Origin: JAEUJM01 sp041918615
GTDB taxonomy: Bacteria > Actinomycetota > Acidimicrobiia > Acidimicrobiales > DATDAH01
Direction: 5' to 3'
NCBI GenBank assembly: GCA_041918615.1
Contig: JAYRVH010000043.1
Location: forward strand, 310,001-374,000
DNA length: 64,000 nt
How positions within the stretch are numbered: position 1 is the first letter of the stretch; each line of letters opens with the position of its first letter. The notes below the pieces were generated by a model that saw only the letters and a list, made by a program, of their open reading frames with translations, did not search any database and was not told the origin of the DNA. Of the stretch, positions 16,519-22,955 are shown one piece after another. Position numbers and translations under genes: made by a program.

Positions 16519-18117
16519 TCAGACCTGGCGGGCCTCGGGATCGCCCGGGTCGACCTTCCAGGTGGCCTCGGTGGTGATGGCCGAGTCGGGATCGGTGACG
16601 TCGGCCAGCATGCGGAACTGGGCGGTCACCGCGTCCGGCGTGGCGTCGATGACCAGGTAGCCGTGGCCGTCGAGCTGCTGGCGCAACTGGGGGGTCCGGC
16701 CCCCGACGGGGTCGTCGAAGACCACCGACGAGATGGGCGGGGCCATGAACTCGGGGGCCACGAGCCGGCTCGACGTGTCGAACGGCACCTGGTTGACGTC
16801 GAGGACCATGCCCTGGTGGTAGTCGCCCGAGATCACCACGGGGTTGTCCACCTCGGCCAGCAGATCGATCACCCGCTGGCGGGCCACCGGGAAGCCGTCC
16901 CACAGGTCGAGGAAGTACACGGGCTCGTCGCCCTGGCCGGCGTCGATGCCGGCCAGGGCCACCGGGCTGCCCAGCAGGTTCCACCGCACGCCACCTTGGC
17001 GGGCCGACTCGTCGAGCCAGGCCTCCTGGTCGGGGCCGAGCCGATCACCGTCGTAGTCGGCAACGGCGGGGCAGGTGCCCGTGTCGTAGGGCACGGTTCC
17101 ACCCCGGCAGGCCGGCACATCTGCGTACTGGCGCTCGTCCAAGAGGTAGAGCCGGGCCAGGTCGCCGAAGGTCACGTCGTGGTACACGGTGAGGTCGGGG
17201 CCGTCGGGCGGCGACACCCGCACCGGCAGGTTCTCCCACCAGGCCTGGTAGGCGGCCGCCCGCAGGGCGCGCACCTCGTCGGCCGGCGCGCCGAGGGGCA
17301 CGGTGTCGCCCATGTAGTTGTCGGACACCTCGTGGTCGTCCCACGTCAACGTGAACGGCAGGGCGGCGTGGGCCGCCTGCAGGTCGGGGTCGACCTTGTA
17401 CGACGCGTAGCGCAGGCGGAACTCGTCGAGGGTGCTCGGCGCCAGCGCCGGTTGGCTGCGGCGGCCATCGCCCGGGCCGTTCGTGGCGGGTAGCTCATAG
17501 ATGTAGTCACCGAGGTGCACGACCAGGTCGATGTCGTCGTCGATCATGTACCGGTACGCGGTGTACAGACCGGCCTCGAGATGCTGGCAGTTGGCGATGG
17601 CCAGGCGGATGCGCTCGGGCGAGGAGTCCGCCGCGGGCAGCGTGCGGGTCCGGCCCACCGGGCTGATGGCCTCGCCGACGACGAACCGGTAGAAGTAGTC
17701 GGACGCGGCGTCGAGCCCGCCGGCGTCGACATGCACCGAGTGACCCCACCGCGGCTCGGCCGTGGCCACGCCGGCCGCGACCACCGAGGTGAACCGTTCA
17801 TCGGTGGCGATCTCCCACTGCACGTCGACGGGCTGGTCGGGCATGCCGCCCCGCCCGTCCCGGGCCACCGGGTCGGGAGCCAGCCGCGTCCACAAGATGA
17901 CCGATTCGGGCTGGGGGTCGCCCGAAGCGATGCCCAGCTGGAAGGGGTCGTCCGACAGCCGGGCCGTGTTGCGCACCACGCCCGTCGTCGCGCTCGACGA
18001 CTCACCCGCGCCTCCGCACGCGCTCAGCACGGCGACCGACGCCGCCCCGGCGAGGAACCCTCGCCGGCTGATCCCGTCGTTCAGCAGTCGTTCACGTACC
18101 GGACGCCCCTGGTTCAC
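16519..18117 (-). CDS. phoD: PhoD-like alkaline phosphatase, Tat-exported lipoprotein
   Basis: 532 residues from a GTG at 18117. A twin-arginine signal S-R-R-G-F-L-A-G (Arg18-Arg19) leads into a lipobox LSAC with Cys34, so it should be folded in the cytoplasm, exported by Tat and lipidated. The N-terminal PhoD_N domain (ASGDPQPESVILWTRL) and the metallophosphatase domain (HLGDYIYE, TWDDHEV, SGDYH) are intact. The product is a Ca/Fe-dependent phosphodiesterase/monoesterase of the PhoD family, used to scavenge phosphate. The frame stays open to 18162; CAGAAT 6 nt before 18117 favours the shorter form. Confidence 0.9.
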   Translation of the reverse strand: MNQGRPVRERLLNDGISRRGFLAGAASVAVLSACGGAGESSSATTGVVRNTARLSDDPFQLGIASGDPQPESVILWTRLAPDPVARDGRGGMPDQPVDVQWEIATDERFTSVVAAGVATAEPRWGHSVHVDAGGLDAASDYFYRFVVGEAISPVGRTRTLPAADSSPERIRLAIANCQHLEAGLYTAYRYMIDDDIDLVVHLGDYIYELPATNGPGDGRRSQPALAPSTLDEFRLRYASYKVDPDLQAAHAALPFTLTWDDHEVSDNYMGDTVPLGAPADEVRALRAAAYQAWWENLPVRVSPPDGPDLTVYHDVTFGDLARLYLLDERQYADVPACRGGTVPYDTGTCPAVADYDGDRLGPDQEAWLDESARQGGVRWNLLGSPVALAGIDAGQGDEPVYFLDLWDGFPVARQRVIDLLAEVDNPVVISGDYHQGMVLDVNQVPFDTSSRLVAPEFMAPPISSVVFDDPVGGRTPQLRQQLDGHGYLVIDATPDAVTAQFRMLADVTDPDSAITTEATWKVDPGDPEARQV

Positions 18118-18177
18118 GCGGCGATTCTGGCACGAGGCGCGGCAAGTGAGGGACGACGACACCTTGGCGGTGCGAGA

Positions 18178-18191
18178 CGCCCCCTGGGGCG
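18178..18191. terminator. Short GC hairpin after the thiolase operon
   Basis: CGCCCC/GGGGCG with a 2-nt loop lies just past the last gene (stop at 18200) of the minus-strand thiolase operon and before phoD. It is a possible terminator without a U-tract. Confidence 0.35.
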
Positions 18192-18199
18192 GGGAGCGA

Positions 18200-19360
18200 T
18201 CAGGCGGGCTTGGCGGAGCTCACGACCCACATGGCGAAGAACTGGGAGCCGCCGCCGTAGGCGTGGCCGAACGCCGTGCGGGCCCCGTCGATCTGGTGCT
18301 CGCCGGCCAGGCCGCGGACCTGCATGGTGGACTCCCCGAAGCGCAGCATGCCTGACGCCCCGATGGGGTTGGTGGAGAGCACGCCGCCGGACGGGTTGAC
18401 CGGCAGGTCGCCCTCCATCCTCGTGACGCCGGCCTCGGTGAGCTTCCAGCCGTCACCCACGGGACAGAAGCCCAGGTTCTCGAGCCACATGGGCTCGTAC
18501 CACGAGAACGGCACGTACATCTCGACCACGTCGATCTGGCCCCGCCGATCGGTGATGCCCGCCTGGGCGAACACGTCGTCGGCGCACAACTGGCCGGCCA
18601 CCGGGTTCACCGGGTCCCGCCCGGCGAACATGGTGGGCTCGCTGCGCATGGCGTTGCCGAGGATCCACGCCGCGTTGCCATTGGCGTCCCCGCCGGCCTC
18701 GTCGGTGATGACCATGGCCGCGGCGCCGTCGGAGGACGGGCAGGTCTCCGAGTAGCGAATCGGGTCCCAGAGCATGATCGACTCCTCGATCTTCTCGAAG
18801 GTGACGTCGTGCTCGTGCACGTGCGCGTACGGGTTCTTCAACGCGTTCTGGCGGTCCTTGAGGGCGACCAGACAGCCGATGTGGGGCGGCGCACCCGACC
18901 GGTGCATGTACGCGCGGATGTGGGGGGCGAAGAACCCGCCCGCGCCGGCCACGAGGGGCGGCGAGAACGGCATCGGAAGGGACAGCGCCCACATCGCCTC
19001 GCTCTCCGACTGCTTCTCGAAGGCGACGGTGAGCACGCGTTCGTGGATGCCGGCCTGCACCAGCGACGCCGCCACCAGGGCGGTGGAGCCACCCACGCTG
19101 CCGGCGGTGTGCACCCGCAGCAGCGGCTTGCCGACACAGCCGAGCGCCTCGGCCAGGTAGAGCTCGGGCATCATCACGCCCTCGAAGAAGTCGGGGGCCT
19201 TGCCCACCACGACCGCTTCGATGTCGTCCCACGTCATGTTGGCGTCGTCGAGGGCGCGGAGCGCGGCCTCGCGGACCAGGCCCGCGATCGACACGTCGCC
19301 CCGGGTGGCGGTGTGGTTGGTCTGACCGAACCCGACCACGGCGGCGAGTTGCTTGGCCAT
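18200..19360 (-). CDS. Cys-less thiolase-fold lipid-transfer protein, Ltp3-like (Rv3523-type)
   Basis: 386 residues. The thiolase fold is recognisable by VVGFGQTNH at the start and by C-terminal NPSGGVLSTNPIGASG and HAYGGGSQFFA. At the position of the thiolase nucleophile the sequence reads HTAGSVGGSTAL, with no Cys, so normal thiolysis is unlikely. Such SCP-x/Ltp members work as acyl-CoA aldolases with a DUF35 partner (Ltp2 is the studied case). The ATG overlaps the stop of the next thiolase as TGATG. Gene order with the two DUF35 genes matches the mycobacterial Rv3521-Rv3523 cluster. The exact substrate is inferred, not shown. Confidence 0.85.
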   Translation of the reverse strand: MAKQLAAVVGFGQTNHTATRGDVSIAGLVREAALRALDDANMTWDDIEAVVVGKAPDFFEGVMMPELYLAEALGCVGKPLLRVHTAGSVGGSTALVAASLVQAGIHERVLTVAFEKQSESEAMWALSLPMPFSPPLVAGAGGFFAPHIRAYMHRSGAPPHIGCLVALKDRQNALKNPYAHVHEHDVTFEKIEESIMLWDPIRYSETCPSSDGAAAMVITDEAGGDANGNAAWILGNAMRSEPTMFAGRDPVNPVAGQLCADDVFAQAGITDRRGQIDVVEMYVPFSWYEPMWLENLGFCPVGDGWKLTEAGVTRMEGDLPVNPSGGVLSTNPIGASGMLRFGESTMQVRGLAGEHQIDGARTAFGHAYGGGSQFFAMWVVSSAKPA

Positions 19361-20418
19361 CAGCTGTCACCCTCCAGGACGCAGACGAGGTTCTGTTGCA
19401 GGCACGGACCCGAGGTGGCGTGGGCCACCGCCCGGTCACCCGCGCCCCGGCTGATGCGCTCGGCCGCCTCGCCGAGCCGGATGAGCCCGGCAGCCATGAT
19501 CGGGTTGGCCGCCAGGGGCCCACCCGACGGGTTGATGGGGACGTCGTCGCCGAGACCGAGGGCCTCGGTGAGGATGAGCTCCTGAAACGTGAACGGAGCG
19601 TGGAGCTCGGCGAAGTCGACCTTGCCGTCGGCGACCCCGGCCTTCTCGCCGGCGAGCCTGGTCGAGGGCGACTCGGTGAGGTCCCGTAGCCCGAGGGCAT
19701 GGGCGTCGACGCGGTGGTCCAGGCCCCGGATCCACGCGGGGCGATCGTTGAGCTCGCGGGCCAGGTCGCCTGCGGCCAGGATCACCGCGGCGGCACCGTC
19801 GGTGATGGGTGGGCAGTCGTGCTTGCGCAGTGGGGAGGCCAGGTAGGGGTCGGCGAGGATGCCGTCGACCGTGTACTCCCCGGCGAGCTGCGCCTTCGGG
19901 TTGTCCATCGCGACGCGGCGGTTGCGGACCGCGACCTCGGCGAAGTCCCGCTCGGAGGCCTTTCCGGAGTCCAGCAGGGCACGGGCCTGGAGGCCGGCGA
20001 CGCTGATGGCATCGGGCCACAGGGGGGCCACGTAGTACGGGTCGAGCTGGGTCGTCAGCACCTTGGGCAGGTCACCCGGGGACGACTTGCCGTAGCTGTA
20101 CACGAGAGCCGAGTCGATCTCGCCGATCTGCAGCTTCACCCAGGCCTCGTAGAGGGCCCAGGCACCGTCCATCTCGACGTGGCTCTCGGCGATGGGCGGC
20201 CAGGGGCCGATGGCGTCGAGGATCGTGACGAACGAGAAGGCCTGGCCGGCCAGGAAGTCGGTGCTCCCCGAACAGGTGAAGCCGATGGTGTCGGCGGAGA
20301 GGCCCGTGCGATCGAACAGCTCGCCGACCACCGGCATCATCATCTCGATCTCGTTCTGTGTCTCGATCCGGCGCTCGTGCTTCGACTGCGCGAACGCGAC
20401 GACTGCTACGTCTCGCAT
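19360..20418 (-). CDS. Cys-less thiolase-fold protein, Ltp4-like (Rv3522-type)
   Basis: 352 residues from the ATG at 20418. It starts MRDVAVVAFAQS; the nucleophile region reads HVEMDGAWALYEAW (no Cys); the C-terminal NPSGGPLAANPIMAAG motif is kept. It probably forms a hetero-complex with the downstream Ltp3-like protein, as paired Ltp subunits are encoded together in mycobacteria. The start is fixed by a GGAGGTG 8 nt upstream, and that Shine-Dalgarno is the end of the last of three tandem mini-ORF elements. The frame upstream of the ATG only runs through those repeats. Confidence 0.86.
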   Translation of the reverse strand: MRDVAVVAFAQSKHERRIETQNEIEMMMPVVGELFDRTGLSADTIGFTCSGSTDFLAGQAFSFVTILDAIGPWPPIAESHVEMDGAWALYEAWVKLQIGEIDSALVYSYGKSSPGDLPKVLTTQLDPYYVAPLWPDAISVAGLQARALLDSGKASERDFAEVAVRNRRVAMDNPKAQLAGEYTVDGILADPYLASPLRKHDCPPITDGAAAVILAAGDLARELNDRPAWIRGLDHRVDAHALGLRDLTESPSTRLAGEKAGVADGKVDFAELHAPFTFQELILTEALGLGDDVPINPSGGPLAANPIMAAGLIRLGEAAERISRGAGDRAVAHATSGPCLQQNLVCVLEGDS

Positions 20419-20507
20419 GACACTGGCACCTCCTTCGTCGGTGCACCTTCGGCATCCGGTTCGTCGGTTGCCGCTGCTCCGCTGCGCTGCGCAGCCTCGA
20501 TCGCCAT
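20406..20507 (-). CDS. Mini-ORF c of the tandem element (33 codons)
   Basis: It begins ATG-GCG-ATC at 20507, sharing one base with the stop of mini-ORF b (TGATG), and encodes MAIEAAQRSG followed by EGAPTKEV. At its end the TGATG of the other copies is TCATG, so it reads four codons further (SCET) and stops at 20406, overlapping the Ltp4-like start by 13 nt out of frame. One base differs from the other two units, and the change is synonymous (CGG to CGC). Translation is plausible from the layout but unproven. Confidence 0.4.
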   Translation of the reverse strand: MAIEAAQRSGAAATDEPDAEGAPTKEVPVSCET

Positions 20508-20596
20508 CACACTGGCACCTCCTTCGTCGGTGCACCTTCGGCATCCGGTTCGTCGGTTGCCGCTGCTCCGCTCCGCTGCGCAGCCTCGATCGCCAT
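20507..20596 (-). CDS. Mini-ORF b of the tandem element (29 codons)
   Basis: It encodes a 29-residue acidic peptide beginning MAIEAAQRSG and ending KEVPV. Both ends overlap neighbours as TGATG, and an AAGGAGGT lies 9 nt before the next start. The sequence is identical to unit a. The high copy identity shows a recent duplication. Confidence 0.4.
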   Translation of the reverse strand: MAIEAAQRSGAAATDEPDAEGAPTKEVPV

Positions 20597-20685
20597 CACA
20601 CTGGCACCTCCTTCGTCGGTGCACCTTCGGCATCCGGTTCGTCGGTTGCCGCTGCTCCGCTCCGCTGCGCAGCCTCGATCGCCAT
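20596..20685 (-). CDS. Mini-ORF a of the tandem element (29 codons)
   Basis: The first unit after the DUF35 gene. Its ATG (20685) overlaps the DUF35 stop as TGATG, so ribosomes finishing DUF35 could re-initiate here. The peptide is identical to that of unit b. No signal, membrane or metal-binding feature is seen; Ala, Glu, Asp, Pro and Thr dominate, suggesting a disordered chain if it is made. Confidence 0.4.
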   Translation of the reverse strand: MAIEAAQRSGAAATDEPDAEGAPTKEVPV

Positions 20686-21209
20686 CACATCTGCCCTTCG
20701 TAGACGGACGGGTCGGCATCGGGCTCGCCCGTCGGGCGCCACCACTTGATGTTCTCGAGGCTGGTCTCGAGCTCGTCGTCGTCCTTCCACACCGCTTCCA
20801 CCCGCAGTCCCATGCGCACGTCGTGGGCGGGCATCTCCTGGACGAGGCCGAAAAGCGGCAGGTCGGCCCCGTCGACGAGCACGTTGGCGCTGACGTAGGG
20901 GATCTCCATCTGCTGGCCGTGGAACGGCACGTTCACGACGCAGAAAGTGGTCACTGTCCCGGTATGGGCCAGTTCCACCTCGTCGGTGGTGGGGACGCCG
21001 TCGGTGGGACAGGCGCCGCGTGGTGGCAGGTAGACCTTGTGGCACTTCGGGCAGCGCTGGCCCAGCAGCCTCTTGTCGCGCAGCCCCAGGAGGAACCTCG
21101 TCTGGGCGATGCCGGCGGTGTACTGGTAGTCGAGGTGGAGCGGCGTCCGGGTGCTGCGAACGGGCTCGACGTCGGCCAGCGCCGGGATGGTGGTGAGGTC
21201 GATGGTCAT
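20685..21209 (-). CDS. DUF35 OB-fold acyl-CoA-associated protein with zinc ribbon
   Basis: 174 residues: helical N-terminus, rubredoxin-like zinc ribbon (C53PKC56 ... C67, with Asp70 where a fourth Cys is usual), then an OB-fold domain. DUF35 proteins are partners of Cys-less thiolases: in ChsH2-Ltp2 the DUF35 part is required for aldolase activity. The Rv3521-Rv3523 cluster is a similar case. The ATG at 21209 overlaps the stop of a preceding mini-ORF (ATGA), and its own stop overlaps the first of three more, so this gene is bracketed by copies of the element. Confidence 0.87.
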   Translation of the reverse strand: MTIDLTTIPALADVEPVRSTRTPLHLDYQYTAGIAQTRFLLGLRDKRLLGQRCPKCHKVYLPPRGACPTDGVPTTDEVELAHTGTVTTFCVVNVPFHGQQMEIPYVSANVLVDGADLPLFGLVQEMPAHDVRMGLRVEAVWKDDDELETSLENIKWWRPTGEPDADPSVYEGQM

Positions 21210-21298
21210 TGCTCTCGCACCTCCTCCGTCGGCGCCCCTTCGGGATCCGGTTCGTCGGTTGCCGCTGCTCCGCTCCGCTGCGCGGCCTCGATGATCAT
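21206..21298 (-). repeat. Mini-ORF element, single copy R4 (mini-ORF d, 30 codons)
   Basis: ATG at 21298 overlaps the stop of the upstream DUF35 gene (ATGA at 21295-21298). The reading frame is MIIEAAQRSGAAATDEPD then EGAPTEEV and REQ. The TGA at 21206 overlaps the next DUF35 start (ATGA), with GGAGGAGGT 8-9 nt before that start. This is a complete, translatable 93-bp cassette lying with no spare bases between two genes. The core peptide matches the tandem copies, with conservative changes such as DA to DP and TK to TE. Confidence 0.93.
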
Positions 21299-21744
21299 GC
21301 GCTCGCCTTCTCTTCCGGTACGAAGCATTCGATGTCGCGGACGTGGCCCTCGCGCTCGGCGCGCCACTTGACCGTCACCCGCATGCCGGAGGCCATGGCC
21401 GACTGGTCGGCGTCGACCGCGTGCAGGAAGCCGGTGTCGGCGCCGTCGAACTTCACGAGCGCGAAGGCGAAGGGATGGTCGAGCGGGTGCTCGGGCCGCG
21501 GCGAGTCGACCCACGACCAGGTGAGCACCTCACCGTCGGGGCCGACCTCGACGAGCTCGGAGAGCTCCTCGGCGGTGACGGGGTCGTACTCGGTGGGCGG
21601 GACGATCACGCGGCGGTCGGCCCCTCGCACGCCCACGACCACCTGCTCGCGCAGGCCGGTGAGGAACGCGCCGACCGCGGGGCCGACCGTCCGGCTGAAG
21701 GGGTACTCGATGACGAGCGGTGCCCGCAGGACCTCGTCGGCCAT
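21295..21744 (-). CDS. DUF35 OB-fold protein lacking a zinc ribbon
   Basis: 149 residues from the ATG at 21744 (MADEVLRAPL); the longer open frame to 21867 runs back into the alcohol dehydrogenase and is rejected. The RTVGPAVGAFLTGLREQ and FALVKFDGADTGFLH segments are typical of the OB-fold half of DUF35 proteins; no CxxC pair is present, so the zinc-binding half is missing or supplied by the neighbouring DUF35. Mycobacterial Rv3521, as I recall it, is one longer protein, so this pair may be a split version (inference). The start overlaps the dehydrogenase stop as TGATG. Confidence 0.82.
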   Translation of the reverse strand: MADEVLRAPLVIEYPFSRTVGPAVGAFLTGLREQVVVGVRGADRRVIVPPTEYDPVTAEELSELVEVGPDGEVLTWSWVDSPRPEHPLDHPFAFALVKFDGADTGFLHAVDADQSAMASGMRVTVKWRAEREGHVRDIECFVPEEKASA

Positions 21745-22826
21745 CAGAAGGTGAGGACCTGGCGGATGACCTCGCCCCGGACCATCGACTCCAGGGCCTC
21801 GTTCACCTCGGAGATGTCCATCTTGCGGGTGATCATGCCCTCGAGGTCGAGCTTCCCGGCGCGCCACAGCCGTAGCAGGCGGTGGAAGTCGCTGCGGACA
21901 TCGGTGGAGCCGTAGTACGAGCCCATGAGGGTCTTCTCGGCGAAGAACAGCTCGAAGGCGCTGAGCGACACCATGTCGTCCATCTTGCCGACACCCACCA
22001 CCACGGCCTTGCCGCCCCGGCGCACGGCGTCGAACGAGGCGCGCATGGTGGCCGACAGGCCGATGGCCTCGAAGGCGTAGTCGAATCCCTGACCGGCGGT
22101 GAGCTGGCCCTTCAGGTCGTCGAGCTCGTCGGGCTTCACCGCATGGGTGGCGCCGAACCGTTTGGCGTCTTCGAGCTTCGAGTCGATCATGTCCACGGCC
22201 ACGATCGTTGCGGCGCCGGCGATGCGGGCGCCCTGGATCACCGAGATGCCGACCCCGCCACAGCCGAACACCACGACCGACGAGCCCGGCTCGACCTTGG
22301 CCGTGTTGATGACGGCGCCGACGCCGGTCATGACCGCACAGCCCACGAGCGAGGCCACGTCGAAGGGGATGTCATCGTCGATCTTCACGGCGCCCTGCCA
22401 GGGCAGGATCGTCTCTTCGGCCCAGGTGCCGGCGCCGGCCATGCCGTACACGCCGGTGTCGCCATGCTGGAACTTCTGCTGGACGGCCCATTCGAACTGC
22501 AGGTTGGCGCAGAGGTGCGGCTGCTTGTGGTCGATGCAGTAGACGCAGTGCCCGCACGGCGCCGACCAGGCGACGATCACGTGGTCGCCCTCGTTGACGT
22601 GGGTGACACCGGCGCCGACCGCGGTGACGATGCCGGCCCCTTCGTGACCGAGCACCACGGGGGCGGGCTGGGGAATGAGCCCGTTCATGGCCGATAGGTC
22701 CGAGTGGCAGACACCCGTGGCCTCGATCTTCACCTTCACCTGACCGGGACCCGGGTCGGCGACCGTGAGATCGTCGACGATCTCGAGAGTGTCGTCACCG
22801 GTGTTGTGCAGCAGCGCTCCTCGCAT
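21744..22826 (-). CDS. Zinc-dependent medium-chain alcohol dehydrogenase
   Basis: 360 residues. Catalytic zinc site GVCHSD and GHEGAG, structural zinc Cys cluster CGHCVYCIDHKQPHLC, and Rossmann motif VVVFGCGGVGIS are all present; the class III/long-chain ADH pattern fits best. It is the first gene of the operon and starts just inside the promoter that carries the KstR-type operator, so it is probably repressed with the thiolases. A role in oxidising or reducing an aldehyde released by side-chain cleavage is plausible but not shown. Confidence 0.9.
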   Translation of the reverse strand: MRGALLHNTGDDTLEIVDDLTVADPGPGQVKVKIEATGVCHSDLSAMNGLIPQPAPVVLGHEGAGIVTAVGAGVTHVNEGDHVIVAWSAPCGHCVYCIDHKQPHLCANLQFEWAVQQKFQHGDTGVYGMAGAGTWAEETILPWQGAVKIDDDIPFDVASLVGCAVMTGVGAVINTAKVEPGSSVVVFGCGGVGISVIQGARIAGAATIVAVDMIDSKLEDAKRFGATHAVKPDELDDLKGQLTAGQGFDYAFEAIGLSATMRASFDAVRRGGKAVVVGVGKMDDMVSLSAFELFFAEKTLMGSYYGSTDVRSDFHRLLRLWRAGKLDLEGMITRKMDISEVNEALESMVRGEVIRQVLTF

Positions 22827-22874
22827 CGAGGGGTCCTTCTTTCGTCATTCGTGGGTGGGCGTCGGCGACTGTAG

Positions 22875-22888
22875 TGGAACACGTTCTA
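22875..22888. promoter_or_regulatory. KstR-type operator in a divergent promoter
   Basis: The 14-mer TGGAACACGTTCTA fits the KstR consensus TNNAACNNGTTNNA at every fixed position. It lies 49 nt before the alcohol dehydrogenase start and 67 nt before the acyl-CoA synthetase start, so one site could control both transcription units. A KstR-like TetR regulator is encoded at 27294-27890. Confidence 0.72.
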
Positions 22889-22955
22889 CCACCGCCTCTA
22901 CGCTCGTCCCTCGGCCCCGGTCCGGGGCCCCGAGATCCGAGAGAAGGGGACGAAC

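Larger units (their letters stand above)
20421..20687 (-). repeat. Three tandem copies of the 89-bp mini-ORF element (R3)
   Basis: Units start at 20421, 20510 and 20599 with an exact 89-bp period; two are identical and one differs by a single base. Read on the minus strand each unit holds ATG, 29 codons and a full AAGGAGGT Shine-Dalgarno inside the codons for T-K-E-V. In two units it ends in TGA overlapping the next ATG by one base; the last unit has TCATG there. Because 89 is not a multiple of 3, each unit is read in a new frame, so the tandem array is a chain of separate, coupled mini-ORFs. It joins the stop of a DUF35 gene (20685-20687) to the Ltp4-like start. Confidence 0.95.

Noticed and set aside
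16260..18117. Cytochrome P450 partner for the ferredoxin system
   Set aside because: No P450 heme-binding Cys motif was found in any frame of the window; the adjacent gene is PhoD-like.
20421..20687. CRISPR array
   Set aside because: The three units are contiguous with no unique spacers, have 89-bp periods, contain open frames and have no cas genes nearby.
20507..20719. One 70-codon protein spanning two repeat units
   Set aside because: It reads one unit in a non-conserved frame rich in Arg and Cys; the conserved frame is the separate 29-codon unit.
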